Assembly (NCBI GenBank): GCA_002386405.1
Contig: DGIP01000275.1
Location: 1 to 18,130 of the forward strand
Length of the DNA: 18,130 nucleotides
Direction: 5' to 3'
Origin: Stenotrophomonas maltophilia
GTDB lineage: Bacteria; Pseudomonadota; Gammaproteobacteria; Xanthomonadales; Xanthomonadaceae
In this document: positions 8,239 to 15,651 of the stretch, in pieces
How the letters are laid out: every line of letters starts with the position of its first letter
Numbering within the stretch: the first letter of the stretch is position 1
Translations under genes and position numbers: made by a program
The notes under the pieces: model-generated
Database searches by the model: none
Told to the model about the DNA's origin: nothing
What the model saw: only the letters and a program-made list of their open reading frames with translations

Positions 8239-8778
8239 TTAATCGAGCGGGAGCTCGATATTCACCAGCTTCCAGCGCAACCCCTGACGCTGCAGCACGA
8301 ACACGACCGGAGCGCCCTGCGCCGTGTGGGTGGTGGCGGTGAATCGTGACGTGGACTCGAACCGGTGCGTGGCACCTTCCAGCGGCCGCGCCGCACGCGG
8401 TGCCGCGTAGGCGTCATTGCTTTCCAGGTCATTGCTGGCCCGCTTCCACAGCGTATGGCCTTCCATCAACGCCCCGATCCCGGTCGGCGTGACCATCGCA
8501 TCCACCGCGGTTCCGCTCAGCTTCTGGCCCACGGTCAGCAGCATGGCACCGACCAGGTTGGACTGCACATCCGGCCCGGCCCGGCGCACCACGTAATCGT
8601 CCAGCTGCGCGCGCAGGTTGGCGCGCAGCATCGGGAAGTCCACGTAGCGGTCCAGCGTCGAGGTATCCCGCTGTTCGACCGCTGCGGCCAGCCCACGCAG
8701 GGTCAGATACGGCCCGCTGACCAGCCAGCCCGCCAGCAGCACCACGACCAGCCCCAGCAGCAGAAGCAGCTTTTTCAT
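8239..8778 (-). CDS. DUF2939-type membrane-anchored protein of unknown function
   Basis: The 179-residue protein starts MKKLLLLLGLVVVLLAGWLV, one N-terminal hydrophobic helix or uncleaved signal segment (about residues 3-22). A soluble domain follows that would lie in the periplasm. The segment GPYLTLRGLAAAVEQRDTS and the later VDFPMLRANLRAQL resemble the DUF2939 family of small anchored proteins. The protein ends with a beta-rich stretch, VVFVLQRQGLRWKLVNIELP. No catalytic motif is visible. The ATG at 8778 is clear; upstream there is a 70-bp gap holding a REP palindrome, so it may be the last, weakly linked gene of the long minus-strand series or have its own promoter. The function is unknown. 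Confidence 0.75.
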   Translation of the reverse strand: MKKLLLLLGLVVVLLAGWLVSGPYLTLRGLAAAVEQRDTSTLDRYVDFPMLRANLRAQLDDYVVRRAGPDVQSNLVGAMLLTVGQKLSGTAVDAMVTPTGIGALMEGHTLWKRASNDLESNDAYAAPRAARPLEGATHRFESTSRFTATTHTAQGAPVVFVLQRQGLRWKLVNIELPLD

Positions 8779-8812
8779 GGCGCCAGCTTGCCGCAGCCCG
8801 CGTCAACAGGAG

Positions 8813-8835
8813 GTAGAGCCACGCCCTGCGTGGCT
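8813..8835 (+). repeat. SMAG-type REP palindrome between the DUF2461 and DUF2939 genes
   Basis: GTAG (8813-8816), AGCCACGC, loop CCT, GCGTGGCT: a perfect 8-bp stem with a 3-nt loop. It lies in the 70-bp gap between two minus-strand genes and would form a hairpin in their joint transcript. There is no T-tract after it on the minus strand. Confidence 0.8.
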
Positions 8836-8848
8836 GAGCGATAGCCCC

Positions 8849-9535
8849 TCAAAACTCCAGATCCAACGCAGCACACAGATAATCCACAAACGGCCCCAAC
8901 GCCACCAGATCCTTCGCCAGCGTCTGCCGCAGCTTCGGTCCGGTCATGGTCGCATCGTCCAGCGAGCGCCAGAACACCCAGTTGCGGTGCTTCAGGTCAT
9001 CGATGAACTCGAAGTCCGGCTCGAACCCGCGCGGCGCCCGCACCAGCTTCTCGCTTTCCTCGAAATCGAACTTCTTCCGCAGCGCCGGCGCATGCGCCGC
9101 CGCCTTCCACGCACCGGGGTTGTCCACGATGAAGTGGCGCACCTTGCGCTGGGTAGCCGGTTCGGGATGCCACAGGCCGGCGCCGACGAAGCACCCGCCT
9201 GGCTGCAGGTGGATGTAGAACGACGGCGCCGGCACCTGCTTGCGCCGCTCATGGAACAGCCGCGCCCCCTGCCAGGTCTTGTACGGCGACTTGTCGTTGG
9301 AGAAGCGCGCATCGCGGTAGATGCGGAACAGCGAGCCGCCCACGCCACGCGGGTCGGCGCGGAAGTGTTCGCTGACTGCGGCCAGGTCCGGCTGCAGGTC
9401 GCTGATCAGCTGCAGGAACGGCTGGCGCACGTGTTCCTCGTACTTCGGCTTGTGTTCGTTGAACCAGGTCTTGTCGTTGTTGCGCGCCAGCCCGCGCAGG
9501 AAGGTGAAGCTGGCGGGAGTGAAATAGGTGCTCAC
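8849..9535 (-). CDS. DUF2461 (TIGR02453) family protein
   Basis: The 228-residue protein begins with GTG at 9535 (reading STYFTPASFTFLRGLARNN) and belongs to the DUF2461 family. Its conserved core is visible: NDKTWFNEHKPKYEE near the N-terminus, and RIYRDARFSNDKSPYKTW at residues 71-88, followed by PSFYIHLQPGGCFVGAGLW. The biochemical role of the family is unknown. The frame continues upstream through sbcB, but the family starts here, and the GTG overlaps the sbcB stop by four bases (GTGA) with a GGAG about 8 nt upstream. The protein is therefore translated by coupling to sbcB. The neighbourhood suggests co-expression with exonuclease I, not a proven DNA-repair role. No signal peptide or membrane segment is seen. 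Confidence 0.88.
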   Translation of the reverse strand: MSTYFTPASFTFLRGLARNNDKTWFNEHKPKYEEHVRQPFLQLISDLQPDLAAVSEHFRADPRGVGGSLFRIYRDARFSNDKSPYKTWQGARLFHERRKQVPAPSFYIHLQPGGCFVGAGLWHPEPATQRKVRHFIVDNPGAWKAAAHAPALRKKFDFEESEKLVRAPRGFEPDFEFIDDLKHRNWVFWRSLDDATMTGPKLRQTLAKDLVALGPFVDYLCAALDLEF

Positions 9536-10971
9536 AGGCTCTGCTCCAGATCGGTGCCCCAGTCGCGCAGGTGCTGCAACAGGGCAAGTTTGGCCGGGTC
9601 GGCGGCATGCTCCAGCGCCAGCGTGTCCAGCTGCGCGCGGAAGTCGGGCAGGGTCTGTTCGCCCAGCCCGGCATCGCCGAGCAGGCGCTGCCGCCGGTAG
9701 TCGTTCCAGCGACCGCGCTCGCCGGCATCCAGCGTCTGCGGGTGGTTGCGCGCACGGTAGCGGAACAGCAGCTCCGGCATGCGCGGGTCCTTCAGCCGCT
9801 CGGCGAAACCGGCCAGCTCGGCCGGCGGGCTGGTGCGCAGGCGGGTCATCAGGGCCTTGTCGCCGTCGGCCAGGAAGCCGTCGTACAACGAAGCATCCAC
9901 ATCGCTGACCGTGGCCACGCGCTCGCCGCCGTACACCTGCCGTACCTTCTCGACCAGCGCCGGGCCGGCCTCGCGCACGCGCGCGGCGTTGGCCTCCACC
10001 AGCGCCACGTCGATGCCCAGCCGGGCATGGTCGGCCGGGCGCAGGTGGTTCCAGGCCACCAGCGCCGGCACCTTGTTCAGGTGAACTTCCTTGAGCGGAA
10101 CGCGCTGTTCGCCTTCGGCCAGGTCGGCGGCGCGCGTGTACAGGCGCGCCGCCAGCGTCTCGGCCGGCAGGGCCAGCAACCCATCGATGTCGCCTTCCAG
10201 GTCCAGCGCGATGACCCGGTTGTTGATGTACGGGTGGCGTGCGATCGGCATCACCGGCGCGGCGCACATGCGCTGGGCCGGGTAGCGCATGGAGATGTGC
10301 AGCACCGGTTGCAGGGCGTCCACGTCGAGCAGGCTGCCGACGAAACGCTTGTCGCGCAGCTTCAGGGCGTAGTCCCACAGCCGCGGCTGGGCCTGCTTGA
10401 ACAGGCGCGCCATGCCGATGGTGGCGTGCACGTCGGACAGTGCCTCGTGCGCGTCGCCCTGGCGCACGTCGTTAGCCAGCGCCAGGTGCTCAAGCTTGAA
10501 CGAGGTCGCGCCGTCTTCGCGCTGCGGCCAGGCGATGCCGTCCGGGCGCAGGGCGTGCACCAGCCGCAGCATGTCCAGCAGGTCCCAGCGCGAGTTGCCG
10601 TTGCGCCACTCGCGTTCGTAGGGATCGAAGAAATTGCGGAACAGGCCGTGGCGCACGAACTCGTCGTCGAAGCGCAGCGTGTTGTAGCCCAGCGTGCAGG
10701 TGCCCGGGCGGGCCATCAGGTCGTTGATCCGCGCGAATGCCTCGGCCTCGCTGACCCCTTCGGCCAGCGCATGCTGCGGGGTGATGCCGGTGATCAGCGT
10801 GGCGATCGGCGAGGGCAGCAGGTCGTCGGCCGGCTTCACGTAGAAGCTCACCGGCGCGTCGACCATGTTCAGGTCGGCATCGGTGCGGATCGCGGCGAAC
10901 TGCGCCACGCGGGTGCGGCGTGGGTCCTGGCCGAAGGTTTCCAGGTCGTAGAACAGGAAGCTGTCGGCCAT
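9532..10971 (-). CDS. sbcB: Exodeoxyribonuclease I
   Basis: This 479-residue protein is a 3'-5' single-strand DNA exonuclease of the DEDDh class, acting in recombination and mismatch repair. Catalytic residues are in place: D9 and E11 in FLFYDLETFG, D102 in LRFDDEF, H175 and D180 in HEALSDVHA. Each is exactly six positions lower than the known E. coli residues D15, E17, D108, H181 and D186, and the length is close to E. coli's 475, so the protein is full-length. The ATG (10971-10969) shares one base with the kmo stop (TGATG) and has GGAGG about 10 nt upstream inside kmo. The downstream DUF2461 gene overlaps its end by four bases. Its position behind kynurenine genes is metabolically unexpected and probably reflects operon packing. 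Confidence 0.97.
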   Translation of the reverse strand: MADSFLFYDLETFGQDPRRTRVAQFAAIRTDADLNMVDAPVSFYVKPADDLLPSPIATLITGITPQHALAEGVSEAEAFARINDLMARPGTCTLGYNTLRFDDEFVRHGLFRNFFDPYEREWRNGNSRWDLLDMLRLVHALRPDGIAWPQREDGATSFKLEHLALANDVRQGDAHEALSDVHATIGMARLFKQAQPRLWDYALKLRDKRFVGSLLDVDALQPVLHISMRYPAQRMCAAPVMPIARHPYINNRVIALDLEGDIDGLLALPAETLAARLYTRAADLAEGEQRVPLKEVHLNKVPALVAWNHLRPADHARLGIDVALVEANAARVREAGPALVEKVRQVYGGERVATVSDVDASLYDGFLADGDKALMTRLRTSPPAELAGFAERLKDPRMPELLFRYRARNHPQTLDAGERGRWNDYRRQRLLGDAGLGEQTLPDFRAQLDTLALEHAADPAKLALLQHLRDWGTDLEQSL

Positions 10972-12338
10972 CAGTGCGCGCCCTCCAGCACGGGCAGCTG
11001 TGCGTGGACCACGCGTTCGAGCGCGGCCCAGTCGATATGCTCCAGGCTGTCGTGGCCAGCGGTGGCCTGTTCCAGGATGCGCCGCTGCAGCTCGGTGCGC
11101 TCCAGCGCCACCGCGTACGGCGTGTGCAGGAAGGTGACCATGGTGTAGTGCGGCACGAAACGGGTGGGCCAGCGCGCCTGCAGCTGCTGCTCCAGTTCGC
11201 GCTGCAGCAGGAAGGCCGGGTCGGCCACGCGGTCGCGCATTTCCAGGTAGTTTTCCAGCGCCATCTGCTGGATCGCTTCGGCATTGGGCTTGCGCTCTGC
11301 CTCGAAGGCGGCGAAAGCCTGGGCCAGCGAATCCTGCTCCAGCAGGTGCCGGGCCAGCGCCACGCAGTCTTCGAACGCGCAGTTCATGCCCTGGCCGTGG
11401 AACGGCACCATGGCATGCGCGGCATCGCCAAGCAGCACCGCACGGCCCTGCAGGTGCCACTGGCGCAGGTGCAGGGTGCCGAGCAGGCCGGGCGGGTGTT
11501 CTTCCCAGTCGCGGCGCAGGTTCGGGATCAGCGCCAGCGCATCGGGGAAATCGCGCGCGAACAGCGCTTCGGCTTCGGCACCGCTGTTGGTGGTGGCGAA
11601 GCTGGGGTTGCCTTCGTTGGGCAGGAACAGGGTGACGGTGAAGGTGCCTTCGTCATTGGGCAGCGCGATGCACATGTAGTTGCCGCGCGGCCAGATGTGC
11701 AGGGCGTTGGCCTCGATCCGGAAGCCACCCTCATCGGTGGGCGGAATTTCCAGCTCCTTGTAGGAGTGGTCGAGGAACTCGATGCGCTCGTCCAGCGGGT
11801 GCTTGCGGTTCATGGCCGCGCGCAGCGCCGAGCCGGCGCCGTCGGCGCCGATCAGCGTATCGAAGCGGATGTCGTGCGGATGGTCGTCGCGGTCATCGAT
11901 GAAACGCGCATAGCCGGCGTCGAAGTCCACGGTGTGCAGGCGGCGGTGGAAGTGCACCTGCGCGCCCGCGTCCTCGGCCAGCTGCAGCAGCGTGGTGTTG
12001 AGGTCCTTGCGATGGATGGACCAGATCACTTCGCTGTCGTCGCGGCCATAGCGCTGCAGCTGCGGCTCACCCTGGCGCGGGTGCACCATGCGGCCGCGCA
12101 TCATCACCGCCTTGGCCATCACCGCGTCTTCGACCCCGGCCTGGCGCAGCGCATTGCGGCCACGTTCGGCCAGGGCCAGGTTGATCGAGCGGCCGGACTC
12201 GTAATCGCTGATGCGCGGGTCGCCGCGGCGTTCGTACAGGGTGATCCGCCAGCCCTGGCGGGACAGCAGGATGGCCAGCAGGGAGCCGGCCAGGCCTGCG
12301 CCGATGATGCTCAGGGAGCGATGGGGGGTAGCGATCAA
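10971..12338 (-). CDS. kmo: Kynurenine 3-monooxygenase
   Basis: This 455-residue FAD-dependent hydroxylase converts L-kynurenine to 3-hydroxykynurenine with NADPH and oxygen. The flavoprotein motifs are GAGLAGS (13-19) with Glu37 ending the second strand, a GADGAGS motif (165-171), and GDAAHAMVPFHGQGMN (305-320), which contacts FAD and is typical of KMO. The substrate-region sequences ESGRSINLALAERG (48-61) and ENYLEMRDRV are also characteristic. The start is a TTG at 12338; no ATG or GTG lies in frame before the GxGxxG motif or just upstream, and a GGA precedes it by about 6 nt. It follows kynU by 32 nt and overlaps sbcB by one base. With kynU and haaO it forms the aerobic kynurenine route to quinolinate known in Xanthomonadaceae. 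Confidence 0.96.
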   Translation of the reverse strand: MIATPHRSLSIIGAGLAGSLLAILLSRQGWRITLYERRGDPRISDYESGRSINLALAERGRNALRQAGVEDAVMAKAVMMRGRMVHPRQGEPQLQRYGRDDSEVIWSIHRKDLNTTLLQLAEDAGAQVHFHRRLHTVDFDAGYARFIDDRDDHPHDIRFDTLIGADGAGSALRAAMNRKHPLDERIEFLDHSYKELEIPPTDEGGFRIEANALHIWPRGNYMCIALPNDEGTFTVTLFLPNEGNPSFATTNSGAEAEALFARDFPDALALIPNLRRDWEEHPPGLLGTLHLRQWHLQGRAVLLGDAAHAMVPFHGQGMNCAFEDCVALARHLLEQDSLAQAFAAFEAERKPNAEAIQQMALENYLEMRDRVADPAFLLQRELEQQLQARWPTRFVPHYTMVTFLHTPYAVALERTELQRRILEQATAGHDSLEHIDWAALERVVHAQLPVLEGAH

Positions 12339-12370
12339 GGCGGTTCCGCGCTGGAGTGGGGGAGGGCGGC

Positions 12371-13648
12371 TTACAGGCCGGCCCAGGATTCCACTTCCTC
12401 GACGAAGTGGTGCAGGTCAAGGTAGCGGTTGTACAACGGGGTGGGCGAGATGCGGATCACATCGGGTTCGCGCCAGTCGCCCAGCACGCCCACGGTCTGC
12501 AGGTATTCGAACAGGTTGCGGCCGCGCTCGCGGCCGGCCACCACCCGCAGCGACAGCTGGCAGCCACGGCGTTCGGGTTCGCTGGGGGTAAGCACCTCGA
12601 GCACGCCGGGCAGGCGCGCGCGGACCAGCGCATCGAGCAGGCCGGTGAGCTGCAGCGACTTGTCGCGAAGGGCCTGGATGCCGCCGGCCTTGTCGATCAC
12701 GTCAAGCGCGGCCCGCAGCGGGGCCAGCCCCAGCACCGGCGGGTTGCTCAGCTGCCAGCCTTCGGCGCCCACGGCCGGCACGAACTGCGGGGCCATCTTG
12801 AAGCGGGTGGCTTCCTCATGGCCCCACCAGCCGGCGAAGCGCGGCAGGCTGGCGTCGCGGTGGTGGCGTTCGTGCACGAAGCAGCCGGCCACGGCGCCGG
12901 GGCCGCTGTTGAGGTACTTGTAGTGGCACCACACGGCGAAGTCGGGCGCGATGTCGTGCAGCTGCAGCGGCACGTTGCCGACCGAGTGGGCCAGGTCGAA
13001 GCCGACCCGCGCGCCCTGCAGGCGCGCCATGCGGGTGATCGCGTCCAGGTCGAACACCTGGCCGCTGCGGTACTGCACGCCCGGCCACAGCACCAGCGCC
13101 AGGCGCGGGCCGTGTTCGCTGATGGCGCGTTCGATGGCCTGCAGCGAGAGGGTGCCGTTCGGCTCGTCCGGCTGTACCTCGACCAGGTCGGTGGCCGGGT
13201 CGAAGCCGTGGAAGCGGATCTGCGATTCCACCGCGTGGCGGTCGGTCGGGAAAGCGCCGGCCTCCATCAGGATCACCGGGCGTTCGGCGCTGGGCCGGTA
13301 GAAGCTGACCATCATCAGGTGCAGGTTCACGCTCAGCGTGTTCATGGCGACCACTTCGCTGGGCAGGGCGCCTACCACCTGGGCCAGCTGGCGGTTCACC
13401 AGCCGGTGGTAGCCCAGCCACTGGGTCTCGCCGGTGAAGTGGCCTTCCACGGCCAGCGCGCCCCATTTGTCCATGACCTCCTGCACCGCGGCCTTGGCAC
13501 CACGCGGCTGCAGGCCCAGCGAATTACCGACGAAATAGGTCTGGTCGCGGTGGTTGTGCTGGGGGAACACGAACTCAGCGCGCAGCGCACGCAGCGGGTC
13601 GGCGGCGTCCAGGGCGGTGGCATGGGTGCGGCTGAGGAGCTCGGACAT
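12371..13648 (-). CDS. kynU: Kynureninase
   Basis: The 425-residue PLP enzyme cleaves 3-hydroxykynurenine (or kynurenine) to 3-hydroxyanthranilate (or anthranilate) and alanine. The cofactor lysine is Lys244 in WCHYKYLNSGPGA; the nearby FDLAHSVGN provides D218 and H221, which contact PLP. The N-terminal FVGNSLGLQPRGA and the GETQWLGYH segment are family-typical. The length fits full-length bacterial enzymes. The start is the ATG at 13648; upstream lies a 170-nt gap from haaO with several dyads and one REP palindrome, so kynU may have its own promoter. kmo follows at 32 nt. Because kmo and haaO are adjacent, the hydroxylated substrate is the likely physiological one. Confidence 0.97.
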   Translation of the reverse strand: MSELLSRTHATALDAADPLRALRAEFVFPQHNHRDQTYFVGNSLGLQPRGAKAAVQEVMDKWGALAVEGHFTGETQWLGYHRLVNRQLAQVVGALPSEVVAMNTLSVNLHLMMVSFYRPSAERPVILMEAGAFPTDRHAVESQIRFHGFDPATDLVEVQPDEPNGTLSLQAIERAISEHGPRLALVLWPGVQYRSGQVFDLDAITRMARLQGARVGFDLAHSVGNVPLQLHDIAPDFAVWCHYKYLNSGPGAVAGCFVHERHHRDASLPRFAGWWGHEEATRFKMAPQFVPAVGAEGWQLSNPPVLGLAPLRAALDVIDKAGGIQALRDKSLQLTGLLDALVRARLPGVLEVLTPSEPERRGCQLSLRVVAGRERGRNLFEYLQTVGVLGDWREPDVIRISPTPLYNRYLDLHHFVEEVESWAGL

Positions 13649-13665
13649 TGGACGATAGAGGTTGT

Positions 13666-13679
13666 CTGTGAAAACACAG
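13666..13679. repeat. Inverted repeat CTGTG-AAAA-CACAG in the kynU leader
   Basis: Perfect 5-bp arms with a 4-nt spacer lie 18 bp upstream of the kynU ATG. It would fall in or near the kynU leader and could be a regulator site or small hairpin. The function is unknown. Confidence 0.35.
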
Positions 13680-13737
13680 TTTATCTATCTGTTTGGCCTA
13701 TGGGATGAATCCGACATAGAGAGCAAAAACGACACGG

Positions 13738-13749
13738 TTTGACGTCAAA
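13738..13749. promoter_or_regulatory. Perfect 12-bp palindrome TTTGACGTCAAA upstream of kynU
   Basis: This is a perfect palindrome about 90 bp upstream of the kynU ATG. On the minus strand it contains TTGACG, a good -35-like hexamer, but no -10 is found at proper spacing. It is a candidate operator; regulators of the Lrp/AsnC type (KynR) control kynurenine genes in other bacteria, but no such gene is in the window. Confidence 0.4.
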
Positions 13750-13750
13750 T

Positions 13751-13770
13751 GCCCGTTCGTGGCCACGGGC
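13751..13770. repeat. Nested inverted repeat in the haaO-kynU gap
   Basis: GCCCGT (13751-13756) pairs with ACGGGC (13765-13770), and the overlapping CGTGGCCACG (13758-13767) is a perfect palindrome. The two pairings are mutually exclusive. There is no T-tract. It may be a protein site or transcript hairpin. Confidence 0.35.
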
Positions 13771-13780
13771 GACAAACACC

Positions 13781-13803
13781 GTAGAGCCAGGCCCTGCCTG
13801 GCT
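13781..13803 (+). repeat. SMAG-type REP palindrome downstream of haaO
   Basis: GTAG (13781-13784), AGCCAGGC, loop CCT, GCCTGGCT: a perfect 8-bp stem. It lies 15 bp beyond the haaO stop on the transcript of the minus-strand series and separates haaO from kynU. Such hairpins can stabilise upstream mRNA ends; that role is inferred. Confidence 0.8.
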
Positions 13804-13818
13804 GCCGCTCGCGGGGGC

Positions 13819-14331
13819 TCAGCTGACCGGCAACGGATCCACGTGTCCACACGCCTCGCACGTACGCAGCTCAAGCGAGGCCTGGTACTCGGCAAACACC
13901 TTCGGCAGGTCGGTCTCGATGTTCTCGAGGGTGAAAAACACCTCGTACAGCTTGTGGTTGCAGCGCTCGCAGAACCACATCACGCCATCGCGCTCGTGCG
14001 CCAGCCGCTTGCGCTCCACCACCAGGCCGACGCCGCCGGGCGGGCGGCGCGGGGAATGCGGCACCTTGCCGGGCAGCAGGAAGATCTCGCCGGCGCGGAT
14101 CGGGATGTCCCGCACCGTGCCGTCTTCCTGCACCTTCAGCAGCATCTCGCCTTCCAGCTGGTAGAACCACTCCGGGCCTTCGTCGTAGTGGAAGTCGGTG
14201 CGGCTGTTCGGCCCGCCCACCACCATGATGATGAAGTCGCCGTTCTCGATCATCTTGTTGCCCACCGGCGGCTTGAGCAGGTGGCGGTTCTCTTCGATCC
14301 AGGCCAGCAGGTTGATCGGCGAAGCGAGCAT
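13819..14331 (-). CDS. haaO: 3-hydroxyanthranilate 3,4-dioxygenase
   Basis: This 170-residue cupin opens the ring of 3-hydroxyanthranilate with oxygen to give 2-amino-3-carboxymuconate semialdehyde, which cyclises to quinolinate for NAD synthesis. Catalytic iron ligands are H48, E54 and H92 (in [10 protein letters not shown] and [10 protein letters not shown]). The conserved arginines of the motif PNSRTDFH are present. A second, rubredoxin-like metal site typical of bacterial enzymes is formed by C121 and C124 (WFCERC) and C158 and C161 (RTCEAC). The bacterial symbol nbaC is also used. The start ATG is 21 bp after the can stop; the Shine-Dalgarno is weak. kynU and kmo lie downstream after a gap, completing three steps of the pathway. 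No decarboxylase or NadC gene is present here. Confidence 0.97.
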   Translation of the reverse strand: MLASPINLLAWIEENRHLLKPPVGNKMIENGDFIIMVVGGPNSRTDFHYDEGPEWFYQLEGEMLLKVQEDGTVRDIPIRAGEIFLLPGKVPHSPRRPPGGVGLVVERKRLAHERDGVMWFCERCNHKLYEVFFTLENIETDLPKVFAEYQASLELRTCEACGHVDPLPVS

Positions 14332-14352
14332 GGGCGTATCCGTGGGTAAAGG

Positions 14353-15015
14353 TCAGTCGCGCTTGCCGCGGCGCGGCACGTGGGACAGCGCCTGTTCGTA
14401 GGCGGGCTGCAGGTCTTCCGGGGCACCCACGTCGATGCCCATCTCGCGCACCCGGCCGTCCTTCAGGCTGTACACCCAGCCGTGCACCATCAGCTTCTGG
14501 CCACGCGCCCAGGCGTCCTGCACGATGGTCGAGCGGCAGGCATTGACCACCTGCTCGATCACGTTGAGCTCGCACAGGCGCGCGTGCTTCAGGTCCGGAT
14601 CGTCGATCGCGTCCAGGATCGCGGCGTGCTTCTGCGCCACGTCACTGACATGGCGCAGCCAGTTGTCGGCCAGGCCGACGCGCACGTTGTTGAGGCTGGC
14701 ATGCACGCCGCCGCAGCCATAGTGGCCCACGATCAGGATGTGCTTGATCTTGAGCTGGTCCACCGCGTACTGGATCACGCTCAGGCAGTTCAGGTCGGTA
14801 TGCACCACCACGTTGGCGATGTTGCGGTGGACGAACACCTCGCCCGGGGCCATGCCGATGATCTGGTTGGCCGGCACGCGCGAATCGGAACAGCCGATCC
14901 ACAGGTATTCCGGATGCTGCTGCTTGGCCAGCTGGTGGAAGAACTCGGGGTCTTCCTTCTCGATCCGGTCGGCCCAGTCGCGGTTGTTCTGCAGCAGCTT
15001 GTGGATGTCTTTCAT
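14353..15015 (-). CDS. can: Beta-class carbonic anhydrase
   Basis: The 220-residue cytosolic zinc enzyme interconverts CO2 and bicarbonate. Zinc ligands are C42, H98 and C101, with the Asp/Arg dyad in CSDSR (42-46). Positions and length are the same as in E. coli Can (220 residues; C42, D44, H98, C101). The frame is open 11 codons further upstream, but MKDIHKLLQNN is the family start, and its ATG shares one base with the stop of the PaiB-like gene (TGATG), with AGAGG upstream. haaO follows at 21 bp. Its place in the operon ensures co-expression with the PaiB-like protein; a metabolic link to haaO is not evident. Confidence 0.96.
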   Translation of the reverse strand: MKDIHKLLQNNRDWADRIEKEDPEFFHQLAKQQHPEYLWIGCSDSRVPANQIIGMAPGEVFVHRNIANVVVHTDLNCLSVIQYAVDQLKIKHILIVGHYGCGGVHASLNNVRVGLADNWLRHVSDVAQKHAAILDAIDDPDLKHARLCELNVIEQVVNACRSTIVQDAWARGQKLMVHGWVYSLKDGRVREMGIDVGAPEDLQPAYEQALSHVPRRGKRD

Positions 15016-15644
15016 CAGTGCGGTACCTCTAGTTTCCAGCGCATCCACTGCGCCAGCTCATGCGAAGGAGGGGAATCAAGGGCCGACAGCGCGTCGATCA
15101 CGCTGTGCTGGTTGGCTTCTGGATGGTTCTGGCTCAGTTTCAGCTTGACCTGTACCTGCTGGGCGCGGAAGCGGAAGCCGATGATGCCGGCCAGCATGCG
15201 CCGCTGGCGCGGCTCGATCGGCAGCAGGTCCCAGTCGCCGCCCACCTGCGCCTCGTACTTGGCGCTGAGCCGGTCGAGCATGTCGATCAGGGCGTCCGGG
15301 TCGGTCACCGGTTCCAGGGTGCCGCGCAGTTCGGCGGCGGCATAGTTCCAGGTCGGCACGCGGGCCTGGGCATCCTTGTCCGGGTACCAGCCCGGCGACA
15401 CATAGCCGTGCGGGCCGTGCACCAGCAGCAGCGCCGGGCCGGCGTGGCCGGCCTGCGGGTTGGGCCGGGCCCAGTGCCCTTCGATCAGGATCTCCTGCCC
15501 GTCGCGCCGGTACACCACCGGCAGCAGGGTCACCTGCGGCAGGCCGTCGCTGCCGGTGGTGACCACGGTGACGAACGCATCGCGTTCCAGCAGCCGGTCC
15601 AGCCAGGCCAGGTCGGTCTCAACGAAGTCGGCCGGGATGAACAT
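15015..15644 (-). CDS. PaiB-like FMN-binding protein
   Basis: The 209-residue protein belongs to the PaiB family, a split-barrel FMN-binding fold named after a Bacillus subtilis protein described as a negative regulator of sporulation and protease genes. Family hallmarks are the MFIPADF start, GHWARPNPQ (56-64), GPHGYVSPGWY (77-87) and VPTWNY (96-101). The C-terminal part has QRRMLAGIIGFRFRAQQVQVKLKLSQN, also conserved. There is no DNA-binding motif such as a helix-turn-helix, so it may be an enzyme or flavin-binding protein, not a regulator, in this host. It starts 7 bp after the small acidic protein gene and overlaps can by one base. The substrate is unknown. Confidence 0.9.
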   Translation of the reverse strand: MFIPADFVETDLAWLDRLLERDAFVTVVTTGSDGLPQVTLLPVVYRRDGQEILIEGHWARPNPQAGHAGPALLLVHGPHGYVSPGWYPDKDAQARVPTWNYAAAELRGTLEPVTDPDALIDMLDRLSAKYEAQVGGDWDLLPIEPRQRRMLAGIIGFRFRAQQVQVKLKLSQNHPEANQHSVIDALSALDSPPSHELAQWMRWKLEVPH

Positions 15645-15651
15645 GGTCGGC

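Noticed and set aside
8133..8342. Short plus-strand frame with an apparent protein repeat (SRPL)
   Set aside because: The peptide repeat is just the translation of the REP tandem array, and the frame runs into the DUF2939 gene on the other strand.
8816..8835. Palindrome at 8817-8835 as intrinsic terminator for the DUF2461 gene
   Set aside because: No T-tract follows on the minus strand, and the GTAG head identifies it as a REP element; any termination would be incidental.
9571..12425. Long plus-strand open frames opposite sbcB, kmo and kynU
   Set aside because: They are shadows of strong minus-strand genes with clear catalytic motifs. Their translations are repetitive in Gln, Arg, Val and Ala with no recognisable domains.
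13739..13744. TTGACG as a plus-strand -35 box
   Set aside because: No -10 at suitable spacing and no plus-strand gene follows; it is more likely part of a palindrome.
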